Positions 54,021-62,489 of a stretch of 64,000 nt of DNA are shown one piece after another. The notes under the pieces were generated by a model. The model had not been told where the DNA came from. It saw nothing but the letters and a program-made list of their open reading frames with translations, and searched no databases. The position numbers and the translations under genes were made by a program. Numbering within the stretch: the stretch's first letter is position 1; each line of letters opens with the position of its first letter. This stretch comes from an uncultured Lachnospiraceae bacterium. GTDB taxonomy: Bacteria; Bacillota; Clostridia; Lachnospirales; Lachnospiraceae. Location: NCBI GenBank assembly GCA_910584945.1, contig CAJUDY010000019.1, forward strand, positions 4,724-68,723, in the 5' to 3' direction.

Positions 54021-54070
54021 GTGTTGGGGGAAGTGGACGTTGGGGGAAACGGACGTTGGGAGAACGGACG
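54021..54070. repeat. Short tandem repeat, about 16-bp unit
   Basis: Three and a part copies of a unit like GGACGTTGGGGGAAAC run from 54021 to 54070 (GGACGTTGGG at 54035 and 54051, GGACG at 54066). They lie upstream of rarA and next to the GC-rich inverted-repeat element. They could belong to the rarA leader or to the element. Confidence 0.7.
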
Positions 54071-54248
54071 CCGCAGAGGGGGCGGGGCCCCCTCGCAGAA
54101 CCGGTGCAACGCGGCACTGAGCTAATCGCTAACTTCGACCAGCGGCGCGAGGCTTTAGCCTCGCGCCGGGTCTGCGTAAGCGCTGGATCTCATTGCCGCT
54201 AAAAGCGCCCCCAAAAGGCCCTGCGCGTGGGCCCCGCACCCTCCGCGG
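54071..54248. repeat. 178-bp GC-rich element with terminal inverted repeats
   Basis: The ends (54071-54090 and 54229-54248) are inverted repeats matching at 18 of 20 positions. Inside are a GAGGGGGC/GCCCCCTC hairpin (54076-54094) and a perfect 11-bp hairpin CGGCGCGAGGC-TTTA-GCCTCGCGCCG (54143-54168). No ORF of note. Its base composition differs sharply from the A/T-rich DNA at 54260-54520. It looks like a MITE-like repeat or a structured RNA. No target-site duplication was seen. Confidence 0.7.
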
Positions 54249-54534
54249 CTGGATTTCGCCAGCATATACTTACGGACTTCATATGCTGATCTTCTTTTAT
54301 TGAATATTACTATCATACACCATGTCTTCGATTATTGCTATACTTCCTCTGCTTTTTTCGTACAATCCTTCGATCATTTATATATATTTATATGGAAGCG
54401 TCAATACCCAGCCCGGTGCTGGCGTCCGGGCAACCACCAAATCTCCTGATAATCGAATCCCTTTCCTCTTCCATTTTTGAATAAATTGAGGTAAGATAAT
54501 AGCAGTATCACTTATAACAAAGGAGATCCCTTCC
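54249..54534. other. A/T-rich intergenic region before the UbiA operon
   Basis: About 285 bases without a credible gene. It must hold the promoter of the UbiA operon, but I could not settle on a -35/-10 pair; TAAGATAAT near 54494 is the best -10 candidate. A GC-rich patch, CCCAGCCCGGTGCTGG (54409-54424), can form a small hairpin. Confidence 0.5.
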
Positions 54535-55437
54535 ATGTGCAGACGCCTGTCCATCTACTTTCGGGAAATGTACCCGATTCTTCCAAGATTTGCCCTGGGC
54601 ATGATTATTTTTGGAGAGATCTACTTTATCATCCTTCTGAATAACGGCGTCCGCACGTTTCGCCTTGGCCACCAGGAGTTGATCGGGGGGTTTACGGTCT
54701 TTTCTTTTCTGCTCTGGCTTCGGATCGCCGACGATTTCAAGGATTACAAACTGGACTGCCGTTTGTTTGCCCATCGTCCCCTGCCTTCCGGCAGAGTTTA
54801 CAAAAAGGACCTGGCCGTCTTCGTGTCCCTGCTCATCGGAGTCACGGTCGCTCTCAATCTTTTTTTCATGAACAACTTTGGTTTCTTTCTGTTCCTCTAT
54901 ATCTACGGGACTTTGATGTCCCTCTGGTTTTTCAGCAAGAAGAAGATTCAGAAGAGCCTGCCCCTGGCTCTTGTCACCCACAATCCGGTGCAGATGATTA
55001 TGAACGTCTACATTCTCTCGTTCACCTGTATCAAATACGGGCTCCCTTTGTTCACCTGGATCAATTTTCTTGCCGCCTGGACGCTGTATTTTCCGGCGCT
55101 GATCTGGGAGATTTCCCGCAAGATCCGTGCGCCGAAGGACGAAACGGAGTATATAACCTACTCAAAGCTTTTCGGTTATCAGAAGCCGGTAAAATTCGTT
55201 CTATTCCTGACCTGGGTGGACATCCTGACCAATTTTCTTCTGGTCTGGAATCTGAATAAGGGGATGGTTTTTCTGCTTCTTCTGAATGTACTCTGGATGA
55301 CCTGGAAGTTCCTTCAGTTTCTAAAGGCCCCCGCCCGTTTTGCCATTGTAGATAAAGTAGAGCGCTATACTTACATACAGGAGACTCTGATGCTTCTTAC
55401 CATCCCTGTCTACCTGATCTGGGGGAAAATCGGATGA
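54535..55437 (+). CDS. UbiA-like membrane prenyltransferase
   Basis: 300 residues, about eight to nine helices. The first Asp-rich motif of the UbiA family is DDFKD (66-70) in WLRIADDFKDYKLD, followed by RPLPSGRV (81-88). A second polar loop EISRKIRAPKDE (192-203) sits where the second Asp-rich motif is expected, but it is weak. UbiA enzymes move an isoprenoid chain from a diphosphate onto an aromatic or glycerol acceptor. No menaquinone gene is nearby. Its stop overlaps the next start (ATGA), so the operon is translationally coupled. Confidence 0.75.
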   Translation: MCRRLSIYFREMYPILPRFALGMIIFGEIYFIILLNNGVRTFRLGHQELIGGFTVFSFLLWLRIADDFKDYKLDCRLFAHRPLPSGRVYKKDLAVFVSLLIGVTVALNLFFMNNFGFFLFLYIYGTLMSLWFFSKKKIQKSLPLALVTHNPVQMIMNVYILSFTCIKYGLPLFTWINFLAAWTLYFPALIWEISRKIRAPKDETEYITYSKLFGYQKPVKFVLFLTWVDILTNFLLVWNLNKGMVFLLLLNVLWMTWKFLQFLKAPARFAIVDKVERYTYIQETLMLLTIPVYLIWGKIG

Positions 55438-57815
55438 TCTTTACATTAGCCAACTATCGCCGTCACACCATCGGTCCCAAAGCCCGAAACCTGTTTCTTT
55501 TGCAGGAACAGGGATATCCGGTGCCGCCTTTTTTCTGCGTCTCCAAACATGTTTCAGAAGAAATGATTCTGGATTATGCAGAACGGCATTTCCCCCATGC
55601 CCGTTCGTTTTCCGTCCGTTCCTGCGCCTGCGTGGAGGATGGAGGCGCTCATTCGTTTGCCGGGCAGTTCCGGACTTTTCTCCGGGTAAAAAGGGAGGAT
55701 CTCTTTGCCTGCGTCCGTGCCATAACGGAAGAGGGACAGGCGAGGGAGTATGCGCGGCTCCATCGGCTGAACCCCGCCTCCATCGAGATCCAGGCGATCA
55801 TCCAGGAGATGGTGGAAGCGGACCGATCCGGCGTCCTTTTCACCGCGAATCCCCAGGGAATCTTAAATGAGAGCGTGATCGTGGTGGGCCGGGGGACCGG
55901 AGATCAGATCGTGGAGGACCGGACCGATACCACTTCTTATTATTATCATCTGACAGATCAGAATTATTATTATGAGCAGGCCGGGGACGCGCCGCTTCTC
56001 TCAGACGCCCAGGTGCAGGAGCTGATCCGGATCGCTCAAAAGATCAAAGAATTCTTCCGGACGGAATGTGACCTGGAATACGCCTATCAAAATGGGGGAC
56101 TCTGGCTGCTTCAGGTCCGCCCGATTACCACTTTGCAGGAAGGGACTCCGGTCATCATTCTGGACAACAGCAATATTGTGGAAAGCTATCCCGGCCTGAC
56201 CCTGCCGCTGACCCAGAGCTTTATCCGCCGGGCCTACGCCCAGGTATTCCGGATGCTGCTCCTCCGGCTCACCGGGGAAAGGGAGACGGTAAAGCGTATG
56301 GAGCCGGTTCTTTCCCACATGGTGGATGTGGCAAATGGACGGGTCTACTATCGAATCAGCAACTGGTACGACATCCTCTTCTTTTTGCCTTTTTATAAAA
56401 AGATCATTCCCCTCTGGCAGGAAATGATGGGGGTATCTGACAAGGCTGTGAGCGCTCCGTCCGCAGAGCGGATTGGGCCTGTCACCCGGCTTCGGACCGC
56501 CCGCTCCTTTGTCCGTCTGCTTCTTACCTGCCCCCGGGAGATGGATGCCCTGGAAGATTATTTTCTGGAAATTCAGAAGAGATTCCGCCGTCTTTCGATT
56601 GACTCCATGGATAACCGCGCTCTTCTAAAGGCTTATCATACCCTTCAGCAGATGACCGCGCGCCGCTGGGACTTAACCCTGGTCAACGATATGTATGCCT
56701 TTTTATTCACCGGACTTTTAAAGGCCTGCCTGAAAGCAAGACATGTCTCCGATTACGCCCTGGCCGCCAACCGGGCCATCCGGGGAATCGACCGACTGGA
56801 CAGTATGGAACCCATACGGGAGTTAAACCATCTGGCGGAGCAGGCCAGAAGAGAGGGACGGCTGGCCGCCCTTGGCAGGCTTCATACTCCGGAGGACTTT
56901 GCGCGATATCTGGAAGAAACCAACGATGACTTCACCAGGGAACTCCAGGCTTATATTCAGCGGTTCGGGGACCGGAACGTGGAGGAGCTGAAGCTGGAAA
57001 GCCCGACCTTCCGCACGGACCCGATTCTTCTGATTCGACGCATCCTGCAATACGCGGACGCTCCCGCCGCCTTGAATTCCCGGGAGAGTCGGATCGCAGG
57101 GGATGCCTCCCTTCGTCTCAGAGGCCTCTCCCGCTTTTTCGCCAAAAGAGCCGCTCTTGGCATCCGGAATCGGGAGCGTTCCCGCCTGAACCGGAGCCGG
57201 CTCTACGGGATGATGCGCGCGCTGGTCCTCCGCATGGGAGAAAATCTGCAAAGAGAAGGACGGATCGCCCGCAGAGAGGATATTTTCTGGCTCTACTGTG
57301 GGGAACTGGAGCAGGATGTGCGGAAGCCGCTTGGGGATCTTAAGGAACGGATTGCCCTCCGAAAGGAACAATATGAGGGGTTCCGCGCGCTTCCTGCCTA
57401 CTCCCGGCTGATTTTCTCCGGAAAGGTTATGGACAAGCAGCCCCGGAACATTCAACGGACAAAGATCCGCCGAAACGCCGCTGTCTGGACCGGAATCCCC
57501 TGTTCTCAGGGAATCGCAGAGGGACCGGTGCTGGTGATACGGGACCCGGCGCGGATCACCGACACGAAGGGGAAGATTCTGGTCACCCGGATGACCGACC
57601 CCGGCTGGGTCTTCCTGATTGCCCAGGCCGAAGGGATCGTGGCGGAAAAAGGGTCGCTTCTGTCCCATACGGCGATTATCGCAAGAGAGCTGAAGAAACC
57701 TGCCGTGGTGGGAATCCCGGAGATTGCGGAGGAGCTGAAGGACGGGGATTATGTGCGGGTGGACGGAGATACGGGGAAAGTTTCGATATTGCGAAGGGCG
57801 AAGGGTAATTCGTAG
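55434..57815 (+). CDS. PEP synthase/rifampin-phosphotransferase-like enzyme
   Basis: 793 residues. The N-terminal ATP-grasp domain (residues 1-235) includes GYPVPPFFCVS, SFSVRSCACVEDGGAHSFAG, QEMVEADRSGVLFTANP and DLEYAYQNGGLWLLQVRPIT, and is shorter than usual before SVRS. A ~430-residue middle region matches neither the PEP-synthase barrel nor anything I know. The C-terminal swivelling domain has the phospho-His in EKGSLLSHTAIIARE (His745). The layout is that of rifampin phosphotransferase, which phosphorylates a small molecule with ATP; the middle region would bind the substrate. Confidence 0.8.
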   Translation: MIFTLANYRRHTIGPKARNLFLLQEQGYPVPPFFCVSKHVSEEMILDYAERHFPHARSFSVRSCACVEDGGAHSFAGQFRTFLRVKREDLFACVRAITEEGQAREYARLHRLNPASIEIQAIIQEMVEADRSGVLFTANPQGILNESVIVVGRGTGDQIVEDRTDTTSYYYHLTDQNYYYEQAGDAPLLSDAQVQELIRIAQKIKEFFRTECDLEYAYQNGGLWLLQVRPITTLQEGTPVIILDNSNIVESYPGLTLPLTQSFIRRAYAQVFRMLLLRLTGERETVKRMEPVLSHMVDVANGRVYYRISNWYDILFFLPFYKKIIPLWQEMMGVSDKAVSAPSAERIGPVTRLRTARSFVRLLLTCPREMDALEDYFLEIQKRFRRLSIDSMDNRALLKAYHTLQQMTARRWDLTLVNDMYAFLFTGLLKACLKARHVSDYALAANRAIRGIDRLDSMEPIRELNHLAEQARREGRLAALGRLHTPEDFARYLEETNDDFTRELQAYIQRFGDRNVEELKLESPTFRTDPILLIRRILQYADAPAALNSRESRIAGDASLRLRGLSRFFAKRAALGIRNRERSRLNRSRLYGMMRALVLRMGENLQREGRIARREDIFWLYCGELEQDVRKPLGDLKERIALRKEQYEGFRALPAYSRLIFSGKVMDKQPRNIQRTKIRRNAAVWTGIPCSQGIAEGPVLVIRDPARITDTKGKILVTRMTDPGWVFLIAQAEGIVAEKGSLLSHTAIIARELKKPAVVGIPEIAEELKDGDYVRVDGDTGKVSILRRAKGNS

Positions 57816-57917
57816 AGCGAACACCTGCCAGGCGGCATCGGTTCCCTCCCTCCGGCGTCCGGGGTTCCCAGTCATCGGAAGCCGTCCACATATTTTAAAC
57901 TATAAGGAGTCTATCCC

Positions 57918-59348
57918 ATGAAAACCATCTACGAATACCTGGAGGAAGACCTGAGCAAATGGCCCTCCCGTCCTTACATTTTCACGAAAAAAGACGGCGT
58001 CTACCACCCCCGTACATTCCAGGAGGTCATAAGCGACGTCCAAAACCTGTCAAAAGCGCTCCTGGCTCGGGGATTTCAGGGCGCGAATCTGATGATCTAC
58101 TCGGAAAATTCTTATGAGTGGATCGTCCTCTACTTTGCCGTCATGTCCTATGTAGGGACCTGTGTGCCGGTGGATAAGGAGTGGACTTCCCACGATCTTG
58201 AGAATACTTTCCGCACCCTTCCTGTGCGCGCCGTCTTCTACTCCCATGCCAGAAGCGGGCAGACCAGACCGCTCCGGGACGCACACCCGGAGATCTCCTG
58301 GTTCTGTATCGAGGACGCTTTTCCGAGGCTCATCCGGGAAGGAAAGGCATTGGAGATGACGCTGACCGGTGAAAATGATCTGCAGAAGACGGTCCTGATT
58401 CTTTTTACTTCCGGGACCACGAACTTTCCCAAGGCCATCCCGCTGACCCAGGAGAATCTCTTTGCCAACTGGGACACGCTGTACCGCCGCACCCCCATGA
58501 CGGAGACGGACGTTTCCTGCGTCTTTCTCCCCCTTCATCATGTGTACACCGGCGTGGCCAATGTGCTGTATACCGTGATTTCCGGTATGCAGCTCTACCT
58601 TTGCACGGACCTGTCCAGGATGGCACAGGATCTCCTGGAAGTGCGGCCCACGGTAGTCTGCCTGGTGCCCCTTCTTCTGTATCGGCTCCGGGAAGCCATG
58701 ACCGACGAACTCCTTCACGTTCTGCGGGAGATCCGCTTTCTCTACTGCGGCGGAAGCTTTACGGACCCCGCAGTCAAGGAATCTCTGATCCGGCAGGGAG
58801 TCCCTCTTCTGGAAGCCTACGGGACCACGGAGACTTCCTCCGTCATCGCCCTGGCCGTGCCGGGAGATTCGGACCTTCTGTCCAACGGGGTCGTCTTTGA
58901 GAATCTGGAGGTATGGATCGAAAATCCGGACGAAAACGGCATAGGTGAGATCGTCGTCAAAGGAAAGAGCGTCTCCAGAGGTTATCTGAACCGCAACGAC
59001 CGTTATTCGGACTTTGACGCTCAGGGAGCCTATCATACCGGAGATCTGGGACGGCTGGATGAGCGGCGCCGTCTGTACCTGAAAGGACGGAAAAAACGCA
59101 TGATACTTACAGCAAACGGAAAAAATATCTATGTGGACGAACTGGAAACGCTGCTGCTCTTAGAGCCGCGCATTCACGCCGCGAAGGTTTTCGAAGAAGA
59201 GCATCACCCCGCCGCCTCCGTGATCACGGATCTGTCCGAGTCAGACGTAAAACTTCTGATTGATCAGATCAACCGGAAGCTGCCCCATTTTAAGCAAATC
59301 CGCAATGTTTACGTAAAACCCGACACCCTGGGAGGCCGAATCAAATGA
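57918..59348 (+). CDS. AMP-binding acyl/aryl-acid ligase with altered A10 motif
   Basis: 476 residues. The adenylate-forming core is present: ILFTSGTTNFPKAIPLT (phosphate loop, with Asn where Gly is common), LLEAYGTTETSSVIA, YHTGDLGRLDE and YLKGRKKRMILTANGKNIYV. The last residues, TLGGRIK, stand where family members carry the catalytic Lys of P..GK; an Arg is found instead and the protein ends there. It probably activates a carboxylic acid for the GNAT encoded next, to which it is coupled by ATGA. The start follows AAGGAG. Confidence 0.85.
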   Translation: MKTIYEYLEEDLSKWPSRPYIFTKKDGVYHPRTFQEVISDVQNLSKALLARGFQGANLMIYSENSYEWIVLYFAVMSYVGTCVPVDKEWTSHDLENTFRTLPVRAVFYSHARSGQTRPLRDAHPEISWFCIEDAFPRLIREGKALEMTLTGENDLQKTVLILFTSGTTNFPKAIPLTQENLFANWDTLYRRTPMTETDVSCVFLPLHHVYTGVANVLYTVISGMQLYLCTDLSRMAQDLLEVRPTVVCLVPLLLYRLREAMTDELLHVLREIRFLYCGGSFTDPAVKESLIRQGVPLLEAYGTTETSSVIALAVPGDSDLLSNGVVFENLEVWIENPDENGIGEIVVKGKSVSRGYLNRNDRYSDFDAQGAYHTGDLGRLDERRRLYLKGRKKRMILTANGKNIYVDELETLLLLEPRIHAAKVFEEEHHPAASVITDLSESDVKLLIDQINRKLPHFKQIRNVYVKPDTLGGRIK

Positions 59349-60418
59349 ATTACACTGTCATCCAATTTTCCCGGGAGGAAACATACATCCGAAAATTTCT
59401 GGAGCTTCCCAGTCGTCTTTATTCCCGCCGGGAATCTGTCCAGCAGCCGGAGGAAGAACGAAAGCTTCTGACGGGAACCCATATTTTAAGTTATGCCTTT
59501 ACATTTCTGCCTCTGCTGGCGCTGGATCTGGAAGGGAATGCCGTGGGCCGGGCTGCCCTTACCGTTTACCCGGAGGACCCTGACGCCTGCCTGGGCTTTT
59601 TTGAATGCGAGGAAATCGAAGAAGCCGCCTGCCTGCTCCTTGCGAAAGCCGAAGCTTTGGCAAAGGATTTTCACTGCACCCGAATTCTGGGGCCCATCGA
59701 CGCCTCCTTCTGGATTCGCTACCGCTTCAAGACGAACCATTTCGACCGCTCCTACACTGGAGAGCCCTATAATAAGAGCTATTATCCAAAGTTCTGGACG
59801 TCCGCCGGTTACGGAATCTTCGAGCGCTACTGCTCCAACCACTACACCATCGTTCCGACCGCTCATGTGAATCCTCTCTTCTCCGAACGCCTGGCCGAAA
59901 AAGCCTCGGAAGGTTATGTAATCAAAAGCCCTTCCCGGTCCGATTTTGACCGGACGCTCCGGGAGGTCTATGGTCTTTTGATCGATCTATATAAGCATTT
60001 CCCAGCCTATCAGCCCATTACAGAAGAGAAATTCGTCTCCCTTTTTGGCTATCTGAAAGCTCTGATCCGCTATTCCATGGTGAAAATGGCTTACTGTCAG
60101 GAGCGGCCTGTGGGATTTTTCATCAGCATTCCGGATTATGGCCACCAAGTCTACGGAACGCTCTCCATCCTGGATTATCTCCGGATACTGATTACCCGCC
60201 TCCGGCCCAGATCCTATGTCATGCTGTACATGGGCGTGGACCCCGCCCACCGGGGACTGGGAAAAGCCCTGGCGGAGGCCATCAAAGAGGAGTTGATCAA
60301 GGCAGGCGTCCCCTCCGTCGGCGCTCTGATCCGCCAGGGCAATATCAACAAAGATTATTTTCAGGAACTGATCGACTATGAATACGAATACGTCCTCCTG
60401 GAGAAAAAGCTGTACTAA
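59345..60418 (+). CDS. GNAT-fold acyltransferase
   Basis: 357 residues, twice a minimal GNAT. The C-terminal half has the acetyl-CoA loop MGVDPAHRGLGKALAEAIKE and VGALIRQGNINKDYFQELI. The N-terminal half (TRILGPIDASFWIRYRFKTN, PYNKSYYPKFWTSAGYGIFE) resembles proteins of the YghO type. It overlaps the ligase gene by four bases, so it likely uses the ligase product or modifies the same compound. Its stop overlaps the convergent anti-sigma gene by four bases. Confidence 0.82.
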   Translation: MNYTVIQFSREETYIRKFLELPSRLYSRRESVQQPEEERKLLTGTHILSYAFTFLPLLALDLEGNAVGRAALTVYPEDPDACLGFFECEEIEEAACLLLAKAEALAKDFHCTRILGPIDASFWIRYRFKTNHFDRSYTGEPYNKSYYPKFWTSAGYGIFERYCSNHYTIVPTAHVNPLFSERLAEKASEGYVIKSPSRSDFDRTLREVYGLLIDLYKHFPAYQPITEEKFVSLFGYLKALIRYSMVKMAYCQERPVGFFISIPDYGHQVYGTLSILDYLRILITRLRPRSYVMLYMGVDPAHRGLGKALAEAIKEELIKAGVPSVGALIRQGNINKDYFQELIDYEYEYVLLEKKLY

Positions 60419-61578
60419 AATGTCACCTCTGTCTGGAAAACCGCTTTTTCCGGAAGCAGGTACGCGTTATTTCCTTTACATTCGTCCATAAAGGTGACAT
60501 AATCTACCACATAGATGAAGACCTTGCTCACATCCCGCCCATACAGGGAGTAGATTTCTGAATAGTAGCCCTGGCTTTCCAGCAGTTTTCCTTCTGCGTC
60601 ACAGACCGCCACGATATAATCCATTGCGTTTTCGCTTTCCGGAAGAACCAGTTCCGCATTCAGTTCATAGGAGGTCTTGATCACTTTTCCGATGCCGATG
60701 CCCTTCTCGTTGGTCTCATTGATTTCCTTAATCACTGTACCGGCGGAGTTCAGCTTCACGTCAAGGTCAAACTCCCAGGTCCCTTCCAGATGTTCTTTCT
60801 TGGGATCAGGGTCTGTAAAGAGGTCCGTCACGCATAGATGATAGGGGAATTCTTCCGGAATCTGATCATTTGGGATCTCCATATGCATCAGATCCACCCG
60901 GATAATGCCCACAAACGTGTGCTCGTCCACAAATTTTCCTTCTATATAATAGGGAGATTCCGTTCCCTCCGCCGGGTCCCATTTATAGCTTCCGGCCTCG
61001 GCAAAGTCAGCCGCAGCGGTGCTGGTGATATACAGAGTCCGGTAATCCATGCGCTCTCCTTCCCCTGATTCTCCTGTAAAAGGATAGGTTCGGAAATCTT
61101 CACTGAATCCCGCTTCCGATTCCACGCTGACCGCCAGATACATGGCCATACTCTCATAATTGCACTCGGAGATCGTAAAAGTGATGCCCTGGTCCGTCTG
61201 CACATAGGGACTGTCGATGGTCCCGTCCTCTCCCACTTCCTCCGGGTTCACCAGCTGGGTGGCGTCCTTGCTGTAATCTCCCTGATAGCTGACGTCTTTT
61301 TCTACGGAGCCGAAGATATTCCCGATAAACGAAAATTTCGCCGCCAGCGCAGGACTTGCCACAAAGGCGGTTACGCTCAGAATCAGCGCCGCTGCCACCG
61401 CCGACATGCCCCTGATCAGGCCTTTCATGCCTTTTTTGCGCCTTGCCGCGCTTCTGCTTTCCTGGTTCATGCGAATCATCGCATAAGCCCCCTTTATCTT
61501 CTCCTCGATCTGCCCGGACTCCTCAAGGTCCTTTCCCAGAACTCTTCTATAATCGTCGACTGTATATTTTTGTCTCAT
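60415..61578 (-). CDS. Anti-sigma-like DUF4179 membrane protein
   Basis: 387 residues. The start ATG 61578 follows GAAAGGAAAG; the longer in-frame reading has no site. N-terminal cytoplasmic part (YTVDDYRRVLGKDLEESGQI), helix GMSAVAAALILSVTAFVASP, then the DUF4179-type outer domain (AAKFSFIGNIFGSVEKDVSY). It lies 107 bases after the sigma gene, less tightly coupled than the other three pairs here. Confidence 0.8.
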   Translation of the reverse strand: MRQKYTVDDYRRVLGKDLEESGQIEEKIKGAYAMIRMNQESRSAARRKKGMKGLIRGMSAVAAALILSVTAFVASPALAAKFSFIGNIFGSVEKDVSYQGDYSKDATQLVNPEEVGEDGTIDSPYVQTDQGITFTISECNYESMAMYLAVSVESEAGFSEDFRTYPFTGESGEGERMDYRTLYITSTAAADFAEAGSYKWDPAEGTESPYYIEGKFVDEHTFVGIIRVDLMHMEIPNDQIPEEFPYHLCVTDLFTDPDPKKEHLEGTWEFDLDVKLNSAGTVIKEINETNEKGIGIGKVIKTSYELNAELVLPESENAMDYIVAVCDAEGKLLESQGYYSEIYSLYGRDVSKVFIYVVDYVTFMDECKGNNAYLLPEKAVFQTEVTF

Positions 61579-61685
61579 ATCTTTCCTTTCATTTCCATTC
61601 CGCTGCCGCCCTCCAGGTCCACGGGGCGGGATTCCCCCATTGATTCGTGTGCCTCCCGGACTGCGCTGTTTTTCCATTTCCTCTT

Positions 61686-62183
61686 CTACACGACCTGCAT
61701 CTCCACCCGAAGCTTTTCTTTGCCCCGGTGCAGTCTGCTTTTGACTGTGGACTCCTTCATGCGAAGCATCTGCCCGATTTCTTTTGTGGTAAACTGCTCT
61801 CCATAATACAGCTGGAAGATCAATCGGCTCTCCTCCGGCAGAGATCGCAGCATCTCGTGGAACTCCACATCGCCGGTCCCGGAAGCAGCCACCGTCTCCT
61901 GGGAAAGTTCAGAAATCTTACAGTGCTTCTTATTCTGGTTATACAGACGATTGCAATTGTTCATCAGTATCCGCACCAGCCAGGTGCGGAAATACTCCGG
62001 TTTCTTCAACTCCCGGATATGTTCGAAAGCGTCCAGGATCGTATCCTGGATCGCATCCGCCACGTCCTCCTCCCCGCGAAAATAGCCGTAGGCCACCCGC
62101 TGAAGGGTCATTTTATTCCTTTCCATCAACTCGATAAAAGCGTCGGCGTCTCCCTGCTGCGCCTTTTTCACCAATCTGTTCAT
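61686..62183 (-). CDS. ECF-type RNA polymerase sigma factor
   Basis: 165 residues. Region 2: FIELMERNKMTLQRVAYGYF, EEDVADAIQDTILDAFEHIR and FRTWLVRILMNNCNRLYN. Region 4: LPEESRLIFQLYYGEQFTTK and MKESTVKSRLHRGKEKLRV. The SigV/SigW-like sequence and the DUF4179 partner suggest an envelope-stress role. The start follows GGAAAGAGGTA. Confidence 0.93.
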   Translation of the reverse strand: MNRLVKKAQQGDADAFIELMERNKMTLQRVAYGYFRGEEDVADAIQDTILDAFEHIRELKKPEYFRTWLVRILMNNCNRLYNQNKKHCKISELSQETVAASGTGDVEFHEMLRSLPEESRLIFQLYYGEQFTTKEIGQMLRMKESTVKSRLHRGKEKLRVEMQVV

Positions 62184-62291
62184 TACCTCTTTCCTCCACC
62201 ATGGAAGCCCGGCCGGGGGTTCCGTTGTCTGTCTACACCTATTAGATCAGCGCACCGCGGAATTCGATGCATCAAAAAAAGAAATTTTTCC

Positions 62292-62318
62292 GTAACTGTG
62301 AAGATACTGAACAGTTAC
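62292..62318. promoter_or_regulatory. Inverted repeat upstream of the fourth sigma gene
   Basis: GTAACTG (62292-62298) and CAGTTAC (62312-62318) flank 13 bases, about 110 bases upstream of the sigma start. AAC-containing arms are reminiscent of ECF -35 elements, so autoregulation is possible. Confidence 0.4.
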
Positions 62319-62335
62319 ATTTTCCCAAAAAAGAA

Positions 62336-62363
62336 CCATCCGATCGATTTACCAATCGGATGG
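62336..62363. terminator. Hairpin A, CCATCCGAT/ATCGGATGG
   Basis: Perfect 9-bp stem. On the minus strand it is followed by TTCTTTTTT, so it can terminate leftward transcripts before the sigma gene. It shares sequence with hairpin B. Confidence 0.6.
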
Positions 62364-62456
62364 CATTTTATCTGTCTCTCCCTATTATATATTCCTCCCG
62401 GAGGCAGTTCAACCTGTTTTGGGGAAGTTCGCCAGTAAAGCATCGACACATGGAAA

Positions 62457-62489
62457 GAGCCATCCGATCTTCTACGAATCGAATGGCTC
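62457..62489. repeat. Hairpin B, related to hairpin A
   Basis: GAGCCATCCGAT pairs with ATCGAATGGCTC (one mismatch). The left arm, the GG-C after the right arm and the following CTGTC match hairpin A, so the two look like diverged copies about 120 bases apart. Confidence 0.6.

Noticed and set aside
54071..54248. Retron or diversity-generating element RNA
   Set aside because: No reverse transcriptase gene is nearby, so the structure alone does not support it.
56823..57875. 350-residue minus-strand ORF
   Set aside because: Antisense to the PEP-synthase-like gene, whose active-site motifs are intact.
57906..57920. GGAGTCTATCCCAT shared by the leaders of the ligase gene and rarA
   Set aside because: Identical over about 15 bases, but each is just a ribosome site region with no further similarity; probably chance.
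61647..62438. 263-residue plus-strand ORF
   Set aside because: It is antisense to a clear sigma factor gene and has no ribosome site or domain.
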